Assembly (NCBI GenBank): GCA_003263775.1
Contig: JYJJ01000056.1
Location: forward strand, 84,747 to 148,746
DNA: 64,000 nucleotides
Source of the DNA: Vibrio maritimus
Lineage (GTDB): Bacteria; Pseudomonadota; Gammaproteobacteria; Enterobacterales; Vibrionaceae
Direction of reading: 5' to 3'
Shown: piece after piece, positions 48,354 through 57,579 of the stretch
Layout: every line of letters starts with the position of its first letter
Numbering within the stretch: position 1 is the stretch's first letter
The notes under the pieces: model-generated
What the model was told of the DNA's origin: nothing
Database searches by the model: none
What the model saw: only the letters and a program-made list of their open reading frames with translations
Made by a program: the position numbers and the translations under genes

Positions 48354-49166
48354 CTACATAAGACGAATAATTCGCTTGATGAGCTTGCTTTCCCCAGCGA
48401 GCGATCGTTGCCACACTATATGAAAGGAGCAGCTCTGACGGGGTTGTTCGGTTAACCTGACCTCCCCACAGTTCAACGCCGCCTGAACCTCCCCCTTTGG
48501 TAGCCAACCTTTTCCATGAAAGCGGGACACGGCCTCCAACATATCTGAAGGCCGATTGAAGGAAATCGCGTTACTTGGATTCATCACCAGAAAATCCCAC
48601 AGGGGTTGGCCATGAGAATTGTGAACATACATGCTACGAGGCTGGTTTTCCGGGGCAACGACTGATTGAATTTCGACAAACTCTCGCTCCCCAACGTCTT
48701 GTGTTTCCAGGTAGGGAGGCAAGAATTTCATCGGCTGCGTTAACGCTAGGTCGCACCGTTTTTTAATCAATAACTGGTGAATTGTCTCGGTATCAACACG
48801 AAATAAGTCGAGACTTCTTAGCGGGTTATCTCTAATAATCTGCAGCGAAACTTTGCACACCTCATCCAGTGCAATCCCATAGTCAAAGCAAACACACAGT
48901 TTCTTCATGGCGTTCTGCTTCGCGAATGTCTCTGTCAGACCTAATACATCATCAAATTCCCTTGCGCGCTTTAAAAAGCGCGAACCAAAGCTCGATAGCT
49001 TAACCGGACGGCTCCCTTTAACAATTAACGCACAACCGAGAGAGCTTTCTAATCGATGAATAGTAGCAGAAACGGCTGGCTGACTTTTCCCAAGTGCTTT
49101 CGCCGCTTTTCTCATACTGCCATGATGAACCACAGCAACTAAGGTTTTTATTTGATCAATCGTCAT
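48354..49166 (-). CDS. LysR-family regulator
   Basis: 270 aa from ATG 49166, which follows GAGG; an ATG at 49178 is inside this ribosome site. The N-terminal winged HTH is IDQIKTLVAVVHHGSMRKAAKALGK and SQPAVSATIHRLESSLG. The effector domain is somewhat diverged and shorter than usual. It lies 69 bases after another LysR-type gene on the same strand. Confidence 0.85.
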   Translation of the reverse strand: MTIDQIKTLVAVVHHGSMRKAAKALGKSQPAVSATIHRLESSLGCALIVKGSRPVKLSSFGSRFLKRAREFDDVLGLTETFAKQNAMKKLCVCFDYGIALDEVCKVSLQIIRDNPLRSLDLFRVDTETIHQLLIKKRCDLALTQPMKFLPPYLETQDVGEREFVEIQSVVAPENQPRSMYVHNSHGQPLWDFLVMNPSNAISFNRPSDMLEAVSRFHGKGWLPKGEVQAALNCGEVRLTEQPRQSCSFHIVWQRSLAGESKLIKRIIRLM

Positions 49167-49235
49167 GAGATCCCTCATTTTCGGTGAGCCGATTCATGGC
49201 CCAGCTATTTAAATGCTGCAAAACTTGGCTGCCAA

Positions 49236-50042
49236 TTAAATGCTCCCCCAGAATGCCAAGACACCCCACGTTGCTTTTAGGTGTGATGCCCTCATGACTG
49301 TCATTTCTTCATTCAACGCAATATTGCCACAGACAGCAGATGTATGACTCGCCACTTCTGAGAGCAGTGCCGAAGCCTGCTGATAGTCTGTAACTCTGAT
49401 CTGCCAAGGACAAGGAAAATCAAAACGCTTATAGATAGGTGGACTCGTTCGATTGTGATGAGAAAGAGACAGTTGAGGCAGTGTGAGCAAATACCCGCTA
49501 TCAAACGTCGATGGAATGGCATCTTTTGCTTGTTCGGAGGCAGCACTAGTAATCAAATAGCTGTCAACATGCCCGACTGATATAAAGTTACTGGTCTCAG
49601 GCCAAGGCAGGTCGGCAAGAGTAATCATCCAATCTAGTCGCTGCTTGTTGAAAGCAGAAATCAGCTCATCACTGGGTAATGTCGTTACCTCAACCTTGAT
49701 TTCAAACTCTAAAACCGAAGACAGGATCTCTAGGCGCCAATCATTGGGCAGAGCAACATCAATACCTAAAGATATACGTTGTGGTGCCGCACTATTCACC
49801 GAGTTTTTTAACTCAAAGTAACTGGTAATCACCGATTCAGCCCAAGGTAGTATCGCCGCTCCTTTTTCGGTTAGCTGCTTCTTACCTGGACCATCCAAAA
49901 ATAAACTCCCCCACTGAGTCTCTAGACTTTGGATCGCAAGGCTCACTGGCCCATGAGTTTTCCCCAGCCGTTGTGCAGCAGCCACAATGGAACCCGTCTT
50001 TGCCACAGCAACAAAGCTTTCTAAATGTTCAATCGATGCCAA
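49236..50042 (-). CDS. LysR-like regulator (diverged)
   Basis: 268 aa. HTH region HLESFVAVAKTGSIVAAAQRLGK, then HGPVSLAIQSLETQWGSLFLDG. The start is TTG 50042, with AAAAAGG about seven bases upstream. Effector domain is weakly similar to classical LysR proteins. It is divergent from a third LysR gene at 50201 with 158 bases between, the common arrangement for autoregulation. Confidence 0.8.
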   Translation of the reverse strand: MASIEHLESFVAVAKTGSIVAAAQRLGKTHGPVSLAIQSLETQWGSLFLDGPGKKQLTEKGAAILPWAESVITSYFELKNSVNSAAPQRISLGIDVALPNDWRLEILSSVLEFEIKVEVTTLPSDELISAFNKQRLDWMITLADLPWPETSNFISVGHVDSYLITSAASEQAKDAIPSTFDSGYLLTLPQLSLSHHNRTSPPIYKRFDFPCPWQIRVTDYQQASALLSEVASHTSAVCGNIALNEEMTVMRASHLKATWGVLAFWGSI

Positions 50043-50200
50043 GTGATAACCTTTTTAAACCATTCACCCTAGATATTAGTTTATCAGAGATAGTTAACAT
50101 AACCACACGCTTTAAGGAAAGCACTGATTCGGCTTGCACTCTCATATAGGGAATACGGGAACAGACAAGCACATTAAACCAGTTTCTATATGAGGTTCTT

Positions 50201-51058
50201 ATGAATATTAACGCCATCAAAGCCTTCGTGGTTACCACCGAGCTTGGCTCTATCTCTGCAGCAGCAAAGGCAATGAATAAAGGCCGAGTGCAAGTAAGCC
50301 AATGGATTGCCAACCTTGAACTTGATTGGGGTATTGAGCTTTTTGACCGAGCAGGTCACAAGCCCGTACTCACCGAACAAGGTCAGGCTCTGCTAGAAAA
50401 AGCCTCCTCTGTACTGCGCTTGTCTGAAAAACTGGAATCGCAAGTCGAAACAATTAACAAAGCAGGAACCAATTGCCTTCGACTAGGAGTAACGACTTTT
50501 ATCGATCCTAAGGTCATCTCACACCTAGTCAGCCAACTGCGCAGCATTGACGCCAATATGAATCTCCAAATTGAGTTTGCAACCTGTGATGACTTAATGG
50601 CATCAGAGCAATACGACTTCATTATTAGCCACTATCCCTATAGCGGAGTTGGCAATTGGGAGTTTATGAACGTGACTCAACACCAGTTCGTCTCGGTTTG
50701 CGCTCCAGAGCATCCTATTGCTCAGCTCGACGAAGTTTCGACAGAGCAATTGAGCCAACACCTGGCGATTGCGATTACTCAGCAACAAGATGAGTCGGTT
50801 TGGGGCAGTTTCAAATTTGAGAGCTTGTCAGTGAACAACTTAGCGACGGCAAAACAACTAGTTAAAGATGGTATCGGCTGGATAAGCCTTGACCAAGGCT
50901 CAATCAAACAAGAGTTAAGAGACAACCAACTCGTCATCATAAACCATAGGGAAGCCATTCAACGCAGCAAGTTTGGCCTCGGGTATCGTGATGCTGATTG
51001 TCTCAACGGCGTGAGAGAAGTGATTTACAACGTGCTTCGTCAACACGTCACACAGTAA
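50201..51058 (+). CDS. LysR-family regulator
   Basis: 285 aa with the HTH INAIKAFVVTTELGSISAAAKAMNK and RVQVSQWIANLELDWGIELFDR, then a periplasmic-binding-protein-like effector domain. GAGG precedes ATG 50201. It is followed by an outer-membrane barrel gene on the same strand (118 bases), a possible target. No metabolic enzyme is adjacent to hint at a ligand. Confidence 0.87.
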   Translation: MNINAIKAFVVTTELGSISAAAKAMNKGRVQVSQWIANLELDWGIELFDRAGHKPVLTEQGQALLEKASSVLRLSEKLESQVETINKAGTNCLRLGVTTFIDPKVISHLVSQLRSIDANMNLQIEFATCDDLMASEQYDFIISHYPYSGVGNWEFMNVTQHQFVSVCAPEHPIAQLDEVSTEQLSQHLAIAITQQQDESVWGSFKFESLSVNNLATAKQLVKDGIGWISLDQGSIKQELRDNQLVIINHREAIQRSKFGLGYRDADCLNGVREVIYNVLRQHVTQ

Positions 51059-51176
51059 TTCAGCCTCTGTAGAAAACACCGACAGAGTCTGATTTTTGAA
51101 AAAATGCGCATCTAAATATTATGCGCTCCGAAATACACAATAAGGTCAAAAAGACCAAACTTTAAACGAGGAAATT

Positions 51177-51764
51177 ATGAAAAAAGCAACTTTGAAAACG
51201 GCTACTGCAATGGCGCTAGTCGGCGCAATCTCAGCTCCAGCTTTGGCATCAGGTGATTCTGGATTTTATGTGGGTACATATATGGGTGCAATGTCAGCAT
51301 CAAACACAGACAGACTTCCCGCTCATCAACCTAGCAACCCAGGCATAAACGCTGACGATACAAAAGTTAAAGGCAATTTTCGCTCACTGGGTCTTAAGGC
51401 TGGTTACGACTTTAACTCGATGTTTGGGGCGGAAATGCGTCACAGTCGTGACAATGGCAAGGTAGAAAACAGAGATCAAGGTTTGGCCGTTGACCATCAA
51501 ACGGCGCTCTACGGTAAAATTAAGTTCAACGTCTCAGATAGCATCGAGCTATATGGTTTAGCTGGTGTGAATAACATCCGTCTAAAGCAGGTTGGATTTG
51601 AACTAAATGATAACAAGAAGACCATCAATTCGTTCTCTTATGGCGTAGGTGCTCAATACAACTTCACCGATTCATTAGGTGCTAACGTTGAAGTCATGAA
51701 GCTATCAAACCACAAGCACTTTGATGCTCATTCGGTGAACCTAGGTCTAAACTACAAGTTCTAA
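51177..51764 (+). CDS. Outer-membrane beta-barrel protein
   Basis: 195 aa. Signal peptide TLKTATAMALVGAISAPALA, then alternating amphipathic strands (GFYVGTYMGAMSAS, RSLGLKAGYDFNSMFGAEMRHS, FSYGVGAQYNFTDSLGANVEV) and a C-terminal LGLNYKF with the terminal Phe used for BAM assembly. Size and pattern fit OmpX/OmpW-like eight-stranded barrels. GAGG precedes ATG 51177. It follows a LysR gene. Confidence 0.85.
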   Translation: MKKATLKTATAMALVGAISAPALASGDSGFYVGTYMGAMSASNTDRLPAHQPSNPGINADDTKVKGNFRSLGLKAGYDFNSMFGAEMRHSRDNGKVENRDQGLAVDHQTALYGKIKFNVSDSIELYGLAGVNNIRLKQVGFELNDNKKTINSFSYGVGAQYNFTDSLGANVEVMKLSNHKHFDAHSVNLGLNYKF

Positions 51765-52136
51765 CCCCAACCCTATCAAGTTTGCAGGGATGCAACTTGT
51801 TCTCCTATTCTATATCAACACCCTTTTCAATTGGCTCAAGCTTTTCCCCATACGCTACTGTGAAACTAATCCTTTTCCCTTTCTACACTCTTGAAAAGCC
51901 CAACAGATTCAAATCCTACCCTTTTAACGAGGGCAAATGTTATTCGCTATAAGAGATTCACTGAGCATTAACCTCATAAACGCATAGGCTTTCCTAAAAC
52001 TTACGAAAACACATACGAAGAAGGCCTTGAATAGTGGTCGGTGAAGAGGGATTCGATTGGTTCGACACTCGACGACTGGGCTTTCCAGCCCCCGACCCGC
52101 ATGGGCTTTTTCTAGCAACCCGCAAACCATATACGA

Positions 52137-52167
52137 AAAAAGCCTCGTCTTTCGACGAGGCTTTCGA
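52137..52167 (-). terminator. Duplicate tRNA-operon terminator
   Basis: On the minus strand AAGCCTCGTC, GAAA, GACGAGGCTT and a T run form a strong terminator; this is the second copy behind the tRNA operon. Confidence 0.85.
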
Positions 52168-52255
52168 ATGGTGGTCGGTGAAGAGGGATTCGATGCGACT
52201 GGGCTTCCAGCCCCCGTCCCGCATGAGCTTTCCCTAAAACCATAAAATCCATATG

Positions 52256-52286
52256 CGAAAAAGGCCTTGTCTTTCGACAAGGCCTT
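52256..52286 (-). terminator. tRNA-operon terminator
   Basis: On the minus strand AAAGGCCTTGTC, GAAA, GACAAGGCCTTTTT lies directly after the last tRNA-Pro gene. Confidence 0.9.
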
Positions 52287-52293
52287 TGAATGG

Positions 52294-52370
<77 letters not shown>

Positions 52371-52435
52371 ACAATTTTTATTACGCTTTACAACGTAAAG
52401 GGGAGCACTTTAATTTGAAAGGCTACCAAAATTAA

Positions 52436-52511
52436 TGGGTGGCTAACGAGATTCGAACTCGCGACCACCGGAATCACAATCCAGGGCTCTACCAACTGAG
52501 CTATAGCCACC
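52436..52511 (-). tRNA. tRNA-His (anticodon GUG), one base short at the 3' end
   Basis: Anticodon loop GGATTGTGATTCC gives GTG; the extra G at position -1 (52511) is present. The 3' end reads GCCACCCA where the second copy reads GCCACCCCA; one base of the G run at 52437-52439 is missing. This is probably a sequencing under-call. Confidence 0.95.
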
Positions 52512-52553
52512 ACAAATTTTGCTTTGTCACCGTAAATACGATAACTAAAATAG

Positions 52554-52630
<77 letters not shown>

Positions 52631-52698
52631 ACGATGTTCTTTTCAGAACGATTTCGTTTCGATTAAATCAAAACTGGAGACAAAAGTCACCGAAATAA

Positions 52699-52775
52699 TG
52701 GGGTGGCTAACGAGATTCGAACTCGCGACCACCGGAATCACAATCCAGGGCTCTACCAACTGAGCTATAGCCACC
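52699..52775 (-). tRNA. tRNA-His (anticodon GUG)
   Basis: Complete tRNA-His of 77 bases with G-1 at 52775, discriminator C and encoded CCA. Same body as the copy at 52436. Confidence 0.97.
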
Positions 52776-52804
52776 ACTATTTTTTGCCAATAATTATATC
52801 CGGA

Positions 52805-52881
<77 letters not shown>

Positions 52882-52902
52882 ATGCCCTATCGGCGGATGG
52901 GA

Positions 52903-52931
52903 ATAATACGGATATCACACTATGTCGTAAA
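52903..52931 (-). promoter_or_regulatory. tRNA operon promoter
   Basis: On the minus strand a -35 TTTACG (52926-52931) and -10 TATTAT (52903-52908) are 17 bases apart, followed by a C-rich discriminator as in stringently controlled stable-RNA promoters. It lies 21 bases before tRNA-Arg. Confidence 0.65.
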
Positions 52932-53177
52932 GTACTTTTTCAACTTTTTTTCTCGTTTGTTGTCTTTTTCAGCACTTTGGTACAAAAAATAGTAGCTTGA
53001 CGATGTGATTCACCCCGTGAAGCTGAAAACTTGTGGTTTATTGCAACAAGTTAACAGGATATAATCACCCAATGTTTACATTGATTTAACAGCCGTTAGA
53101 TCAGCAAGCAGAATAAAATCGTATAAATGAATAGCAAGCACCGACTTGCTACCTTGTTGGATAGTAAAGTGAGTTTA

Positions 53178-53591
53178 ATGGATATGTCTCGTCGAATCTT
53201 AACTGTGTTGGTCGCTGCACTAACTTTTTCTACTGCCTCTTTTGCAGCGGATGTGAGCCAAGAAGAATATGACGCTATCGCAGAGCGTATTAAACCTGTT
53301 GGTGGTGTTTACTTAGCCGGCAGCGAGCCAGTTGCTGCAGAGCCGACTGGTCCACGCGATGGTGCTACTGTTTACAACACCTTCTGTACTGCTTGTCACT
53401 CAATTGGTGTGAGTGGTGCACCGAAAACGGGTGACGCCGGTGATTGGGCTCCGCGTATTGCACAAGGCAAAGACGTGTTAGCGGATCACGCGATCAACGG
53501 CTTTAACGCAATGCCAGCAAAAGGCTCTTGTATGGATTGTTCGGATCAAGAAATCATCGATGCTATCGAGCACATGATTGCCGGTCTGTAA
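53178..53591 (+). CDS. Cytochrome c5
   Basis: 137 aa from ATG 53178. Signal peptide (ILTVLVAALTFSTASFA), then a class I periplasmic cytochrome: haem motif CTACH, Met ligand in NAMPAKG and the disulfide pair in CMDC characteristic of c5. It carries electrons to terminal oxidases. The longer frame from 53127 places extra residues ahead of the signal sequence and is rejected. Neighbouring rep converges on it through a long hairpin. Confidence 0.92.
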   Translation: MDMSRRILTVLVAALTFSTASFAADVSQEEYDAIAERIKPVGGVYLAGSEPVAAEPTGPRDGATVYNTFCTACHSIGVSGAPKTGDAGDWAPRIAQGKDVLADHAINGFNAMPAKGSCMDCSDQEIIDAIEHMIAGL

Positions 53592-53601
53592 TTCAGAAAA
53601 A

Positions 53602-53657
53602 GCACTCTATATAAAGAAGGGGCTCACTAGTTAGTGAGCCTTCTTTATATAGAGTGC
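53602..53657. terminator. Long near-perfect hairpin between cytochrome c5 and rep
   Basis: Left arm starts GCACTCTATATAAAGAA and the right arm ends with its exact complement at 53657. With CTCACTA/TAGTGAG the stem approaches 27 bp, interrupted only by a GG bulge. It probably acts as a bidirectional terminator although no long T tract follows. Confidence 0.65.
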
Positions 53658-53666
53658 AAATTGTCG

Positions 53667-55684
53667 TTACTTCTTATTGAACATCGCACGAATATTAGCG
53701 ATATGTGCTTGGCCTTTTTGCATCCGCTCTTCGGCAGAGACTGGCTTTTTAGATTGCTCCCAGTCGACATCATCAAATGGGAGTTCGTCTAAGAAGCGAC
53801 TATGCTCCGGTTTGATGAGCTCACCGAACTGACGACGCTCTTTACAAATGGTAAATGTCAGCTCTTTTTGTGCCCGAGTAATGCCCACATACATAAGTCT
53901 GCGCTCTTCTTCGACGTTGTCCTCATCAATACTGGTTTGATGCGGCAAAATCCCCTCTTCCGAGCCAATCAAATAGACATAAGGGAACTCCAGGCCTTTT
54001 GAGGCATGCAGCGTCATCAGTTGAACGGCATCGCTATCATCTTCTTCTTCACCGCGCTCCATCATGTCACGCAAAGTAAGGCGCTGAACCACTTCCTTGA
54101 GTGTCTTCTCTTCTTTATCGTAATTGTCGCCTTCTAGGTCTGCGACAATCCAGGAATAGAGATCAGACACGTTTTTCATACGCATTTCTGCTGCTTTTGC
54201 GCTTGATGAGGTTTCGTAGAGCCAGTCTTCGTAGTTAATGTCACGAACTAAGGCGCGCACAGCTTCAACCGTGTTTCCACGCTCGGCATTATCGCCAATG
54301 GTCACGATCCATTGGGTAAAGCGACGCAGGTTCTCAAGGCCTCGGCCAGTGAGGTGCTGCTCTAGCCCTAACTCAAAACTGGCCTCGAACAAACTCTTGC
54401 CACGCATATTGGCGTAACTACCCAGTTTCTCTAACGTCGCCGGCCCAATTTCTCGGCGCGGCGTATTAACGATACGCAAGAATGCATTGTCATCATCCGG
54501 GTTCACCAACACACGCAGGTAAGCCATGATGTCTTTGATTTCAGCACGAGCAAAAAACGAGGTGCCGCCAGAGATCTTATAAGGCACTCGGTTTTGCATC
54601 AGCGCCTTTTCAATCAAACGCGATTGATGGTTGCCTCTATATAAGACGGCATAATCACGATAGTCGGTGCGATTTACAAAGCGGTGTGCAATGAGCTCAC
54701 CGGTAACGCGCTCTGCCTCATGCTCTTCATTCTTGGCCTTGAGTACCTTGAGCTTTTCGCCATCAGGGATCTCCGAGAACAGTGACTTCTCAAATACGTG
54801 TGGGTTGTTGGCAATCAAGATATTCGCCGCACGCAGAATTCGACTCGTTGAACGATAGTTCTGCTCGAGCATCACAGCCTTAAGGTTTGGGAAATCCTTA
54901 TTAAGCAGCACCAAGTTCTGAGGCTTAGCGCCACGCCATGAGTAGATAGACTGATCGTCATCACCTACTACGGTAAAACGTGCTCGCTCACCAACCAATA
55001 ACTTAACCAGCTCGTACTGACTGGTGTTGGTATCTTGGTATTCATCCACCAGCAAATACTGAATGCGTTTTTGCCAGCGTTCGCGCACCTCTTGATTGGT
55101 TTTGAGCAGAATCACCGGGAGCGCAATCAGATCATCAAAATCGAGCGCATTGTAGGCCTTCATCTGGATTTGATACATCTCAAAGCAGTAAGCAAATAAC
55201 TGCTCTTGCTCAGATCGCGCACTGCCTTTGACCTGCTCAGGAGTGAGCATGTCGTTTTTCCAGTTCGAAATTGAACTCAGTAGTGAGCGCAACAAATCTT
55301 TATCACCATCAAGCTGCTTTTCGGTCAGCTCTTTGAGTAGCGCCATTTGGTCTTGATCATCAAACAGCGAGAAGCCCGCCTTTAACCCCAACGCTTTGTA
55401 CTCACGCGAATGATATTCAGGCCCATAGTGTGAAAGGTCGAGACCATCAGGCCCTTTGACTCATTTTTGCCAAGCGTTTGCCCTACACGCTCTTTCATTT
55501 CGCGCGCAGCTTTATTGGTAAACGTCACCGCAGCGATATTTCTCGCCTTATACCCGCAGTTTTGTACTAGGTAGGCTATCTTATTAGTAATCACGCGGGT
55601 TTTACCCGACCCTGCGCCGGCAAGAACCAGACATGGACCAGAGACGTATTTAACCGCCATATCTTGCTGCGGATTTAGCTTCAT
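53667..55684 (-). CDS. rep: ATP-dependent DNA helicase Rep, one frameshift
   Basis: About 672 aa after repair (673 in E. coli). UvrD-family 3'-5' helicase that helps replication forks pass protein blocks. Walker [23 protein letters not shown], the DEYQDTN box, [13 protein letters not shown], and [15 protein letters not shown] motifs are present. One base is missing near 55406 ([13 protein letters not shown]). Start placed at ATG 55684 (MKLNPQQ), as in other Rep proteins; GTG 55696 is possible. Confidence 0.95.
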
Positions 55685-55826
55685 TGAAGTGCTCACTAGT
55701 GAAGTTTTGTAACGCGCACATAATAGACTGCGAATGCAGACAATGCCATGTCCCGTAGGTTTTTTTAACCTTTATAAAAGAAGGTTAAAAAATAAGTTGC
55801 ACAAATATGCCCAGATTGTTTTATAA

Positions 55827-55844
55827 TGAATGAACGTTCATTCA
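55827..55844. promoter_or_regulatory. VexR-type operator
   Basis: TGAATGAACGTTCATTCA is a perfect 18-base palindrome 18 bases upstream of the regulator start, directly abutting a TATAAT -10 box at 55822-55827. Position and symmetry suit a TetR repressor acting on its own operon. Confidence 0.7.
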
Positions 55845-55862
55845 CTGATAAGCGGATGGCTA

Positions 55863-56444
55863 ATGATGGCAATCAACACCAACGACAAACGACTGCAAAT
55901 CCTAGAAGCGGCGCAAAAAATGGTCGCCGAAGTTGGGATACAGGGCGTGTCGATGCAAAAACTCGCCAATAGAGCAGGTGTCGCAGCCGGCACAATTTAT
56001 CGATACTTCGATGATAAGGACCATCTTTTAGAAGAGCTGCGGCAGTTTGTTGTTTCGCGCATGGCAGATGCCGTGCAAGAAGGCGTGGATGCGGACAAAC
56101 CGCTCAAGGAGCAGTATCGCACCATGTGGCTAAACATATGGCGTGTAGCGGCTTCCAATATCGACTCGTTGAAGACTCGCGTCCAATACGATTCGATTCC
56201 TTCAAAAAATAGTTTTGAAACTCGGGAACAGGAACGAAAAATGTTTGCCCAAGTGGATAACCTATTCAACGAAGGAAAGAAACAAGGGGTTTTCAAAAAC
56301 CTCGATAATGAAATTCTGTCTGGACTAAGCTTAGAAGCAAGCGTATCGCTTGCTCGCAAGCATGCTCTGGGTCTGTATCAACTTGATGATGCATCGCTGG
56401 AAGCAGCGATTGAAGCAAGTTGGGATGCAATTATAAAACACTAA
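55863..56444 (+). CDS. vexR: TetR-family repressor of RND efflux operon
   Basis: 193 aa. N-terminal HTH KRLQILEAAQKMVAEVGIQ and VSMQKLANRAGVAAGTIYRYFDDKDHLL. The remaining helices form the drug- or bile-sensing domain. It is 18 bases ahead of the membrane fusion gene, as in vexRAB of V. cholerae (VC0166-0164, from memory). A perfect palindrome in its promoter suggests autoregulation. ATG 55863 or 55866 could be used. Confidence 0.85.
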   Translation: MMAINTNDKRLQILEAAQKMVAEVGIQGVSMQKLANRAGVAAGTIYRYFDDKDHLLEELRQFVVSRMADAVQEGVDADKPLKEQYRTMWLNIWRVAASNIDSLKTRVQYDSIPSKNSFETREQERKMFAQVDNLFNEGKKQGVFKNLDNEILSGLSLEASVSLARKHALGLYQLDDASLEAAIEASWDAIIKH

Positions 56445-56462
56445 TGTGGAGTTCTCGTTAGA

Positions 56463-57568
56463 ATGAAAAAGTGGACATTTTTCATGCTACTTATCGCAAT
56501 ACTGCTGTTCGGCAGTGTGATAGGTTTCAACCTCTTCAAGCAAAATGAAATTGCTAAGTATTTAGCTAACCGCCCGGAGCCTGAGTTTCCAGTCACCGTG
56601 ACCACTGTTAAACCTGTAGATTGGGTACCGGTTATCGAAGCCATCGGTTTCGTAGAACCTAACCAAGGTGTCACGCTGACTTCAGAAACGAGTGGTGTGA
56701 TCAGCAATATCTCGTTTGCATCGGGCTCTATGGTTGAAAAGGGTCAATTGCTGGTATCTCTGGACTCAGACGTAGAAAAAGCGAACCTTAAAAGTTCACA
56801 GGCGCGTCTACCTGCAGCGAAAGCAAAGTACGAGCGTTACCAAGGTCTTTACAAGAAAGGCTCTATCTCTCGTGAAGCTTACGATGATGCCGAAGCGAGC
56901 TACTTCTCTCTATCAGCGGATATCGAAAGCTTGAAAGCTCAGATTGACCGCCGTGAGATCAAAGCGCCGTTTTCTGGTGTTGTGGGTATCCGTAACGTAT
57001 TCCTTGGCCAATACCTACAACCAAGCGATGACATCGTGCGTCTTGAAGACACTAGCCTAATGAAGCTGCGTTTTACTGTTCCTCAGACAGATTTCTCTCG
57101 CGTTTCGATTGGCCAAGATGTCGATATCTTTGTTGATGCATATCCAAACCAACCGTTTAAGGCTCTATCTCTGCCATTGAACCTGCGGTTAGCATCCAAA
57201 GTGGTCTGATCCAAGTTCAAGCGGATATTCCAAATAACGATGGCAAACTGCGTAGTGGCATGTTCGCTCGCGCGAACATCATTTTGCCTAAGCTAGAGAA
57301 CCAAGTAACGCTGCCGCAAACTGCTATCACGTTTACGCTTTACGGCGACAACGTGTATGTCTTGACTGACGTTGATGGCGAGAAGCGCGTTAAGCAGCAA
57401 GTCGTTAAAGTTGGTGAACGCACTGGCGATATCGCCCACATTCTAGAAGGCGTAAGCCCAGATGACATCATTGTTACCTCTGGTCAGGTACGTCTAAGTA
57501 ACGACGTGAAAGTCAAAGTGGTGGAAAGCGATGCTACGGTACCACCAGCTGAGACACCGATGCTGTAA
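56463..57568 (+). CDS. vexA: RND efflux membrane-fusion protein, one frameshift
   Basis: About 368 aa after repair. An N-terminal hydrophobic anchor (FFMLLIAILLFGSVIGF) is followed by a lipoyl half-motif (GVISNISFASGSMVEKGQLL), helical hairpin about 110-165, second lipoyl half (REIKAPFSGVVGIRN), and beta-barrel domain. One base is missing near 57162 (QPFKGSISAIEPAV). It links the inner-membrane pump to an outer-membrane channel encoded elsewhere. Confidence 0.88.
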
Positions 57569-57579
57569 TTGGAGGCAAA

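Larger units (their letters stand above)
51983..52293 (-). repeat. Tandem decayed copies of the tRNA-Pro 3' end and operon terminator
   Basis: The 22-base 3' end of tRNA-Pro (T arm half, acceptor stem and CCA) recurs exactly at 52035-52056 and 52172-52193. Each is followed, in the minus direction, by a copy of the terminator (intact at 52137-52167, remnant at 52016-52032), and each pair is separated by a related 60-80-base spacer with CCAGCCCCCG and CCGCATG blocks. A still weaker copy begins near 51983. The pattern indicates repeated partial duplication of the operon end. Confidence 0.8.
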
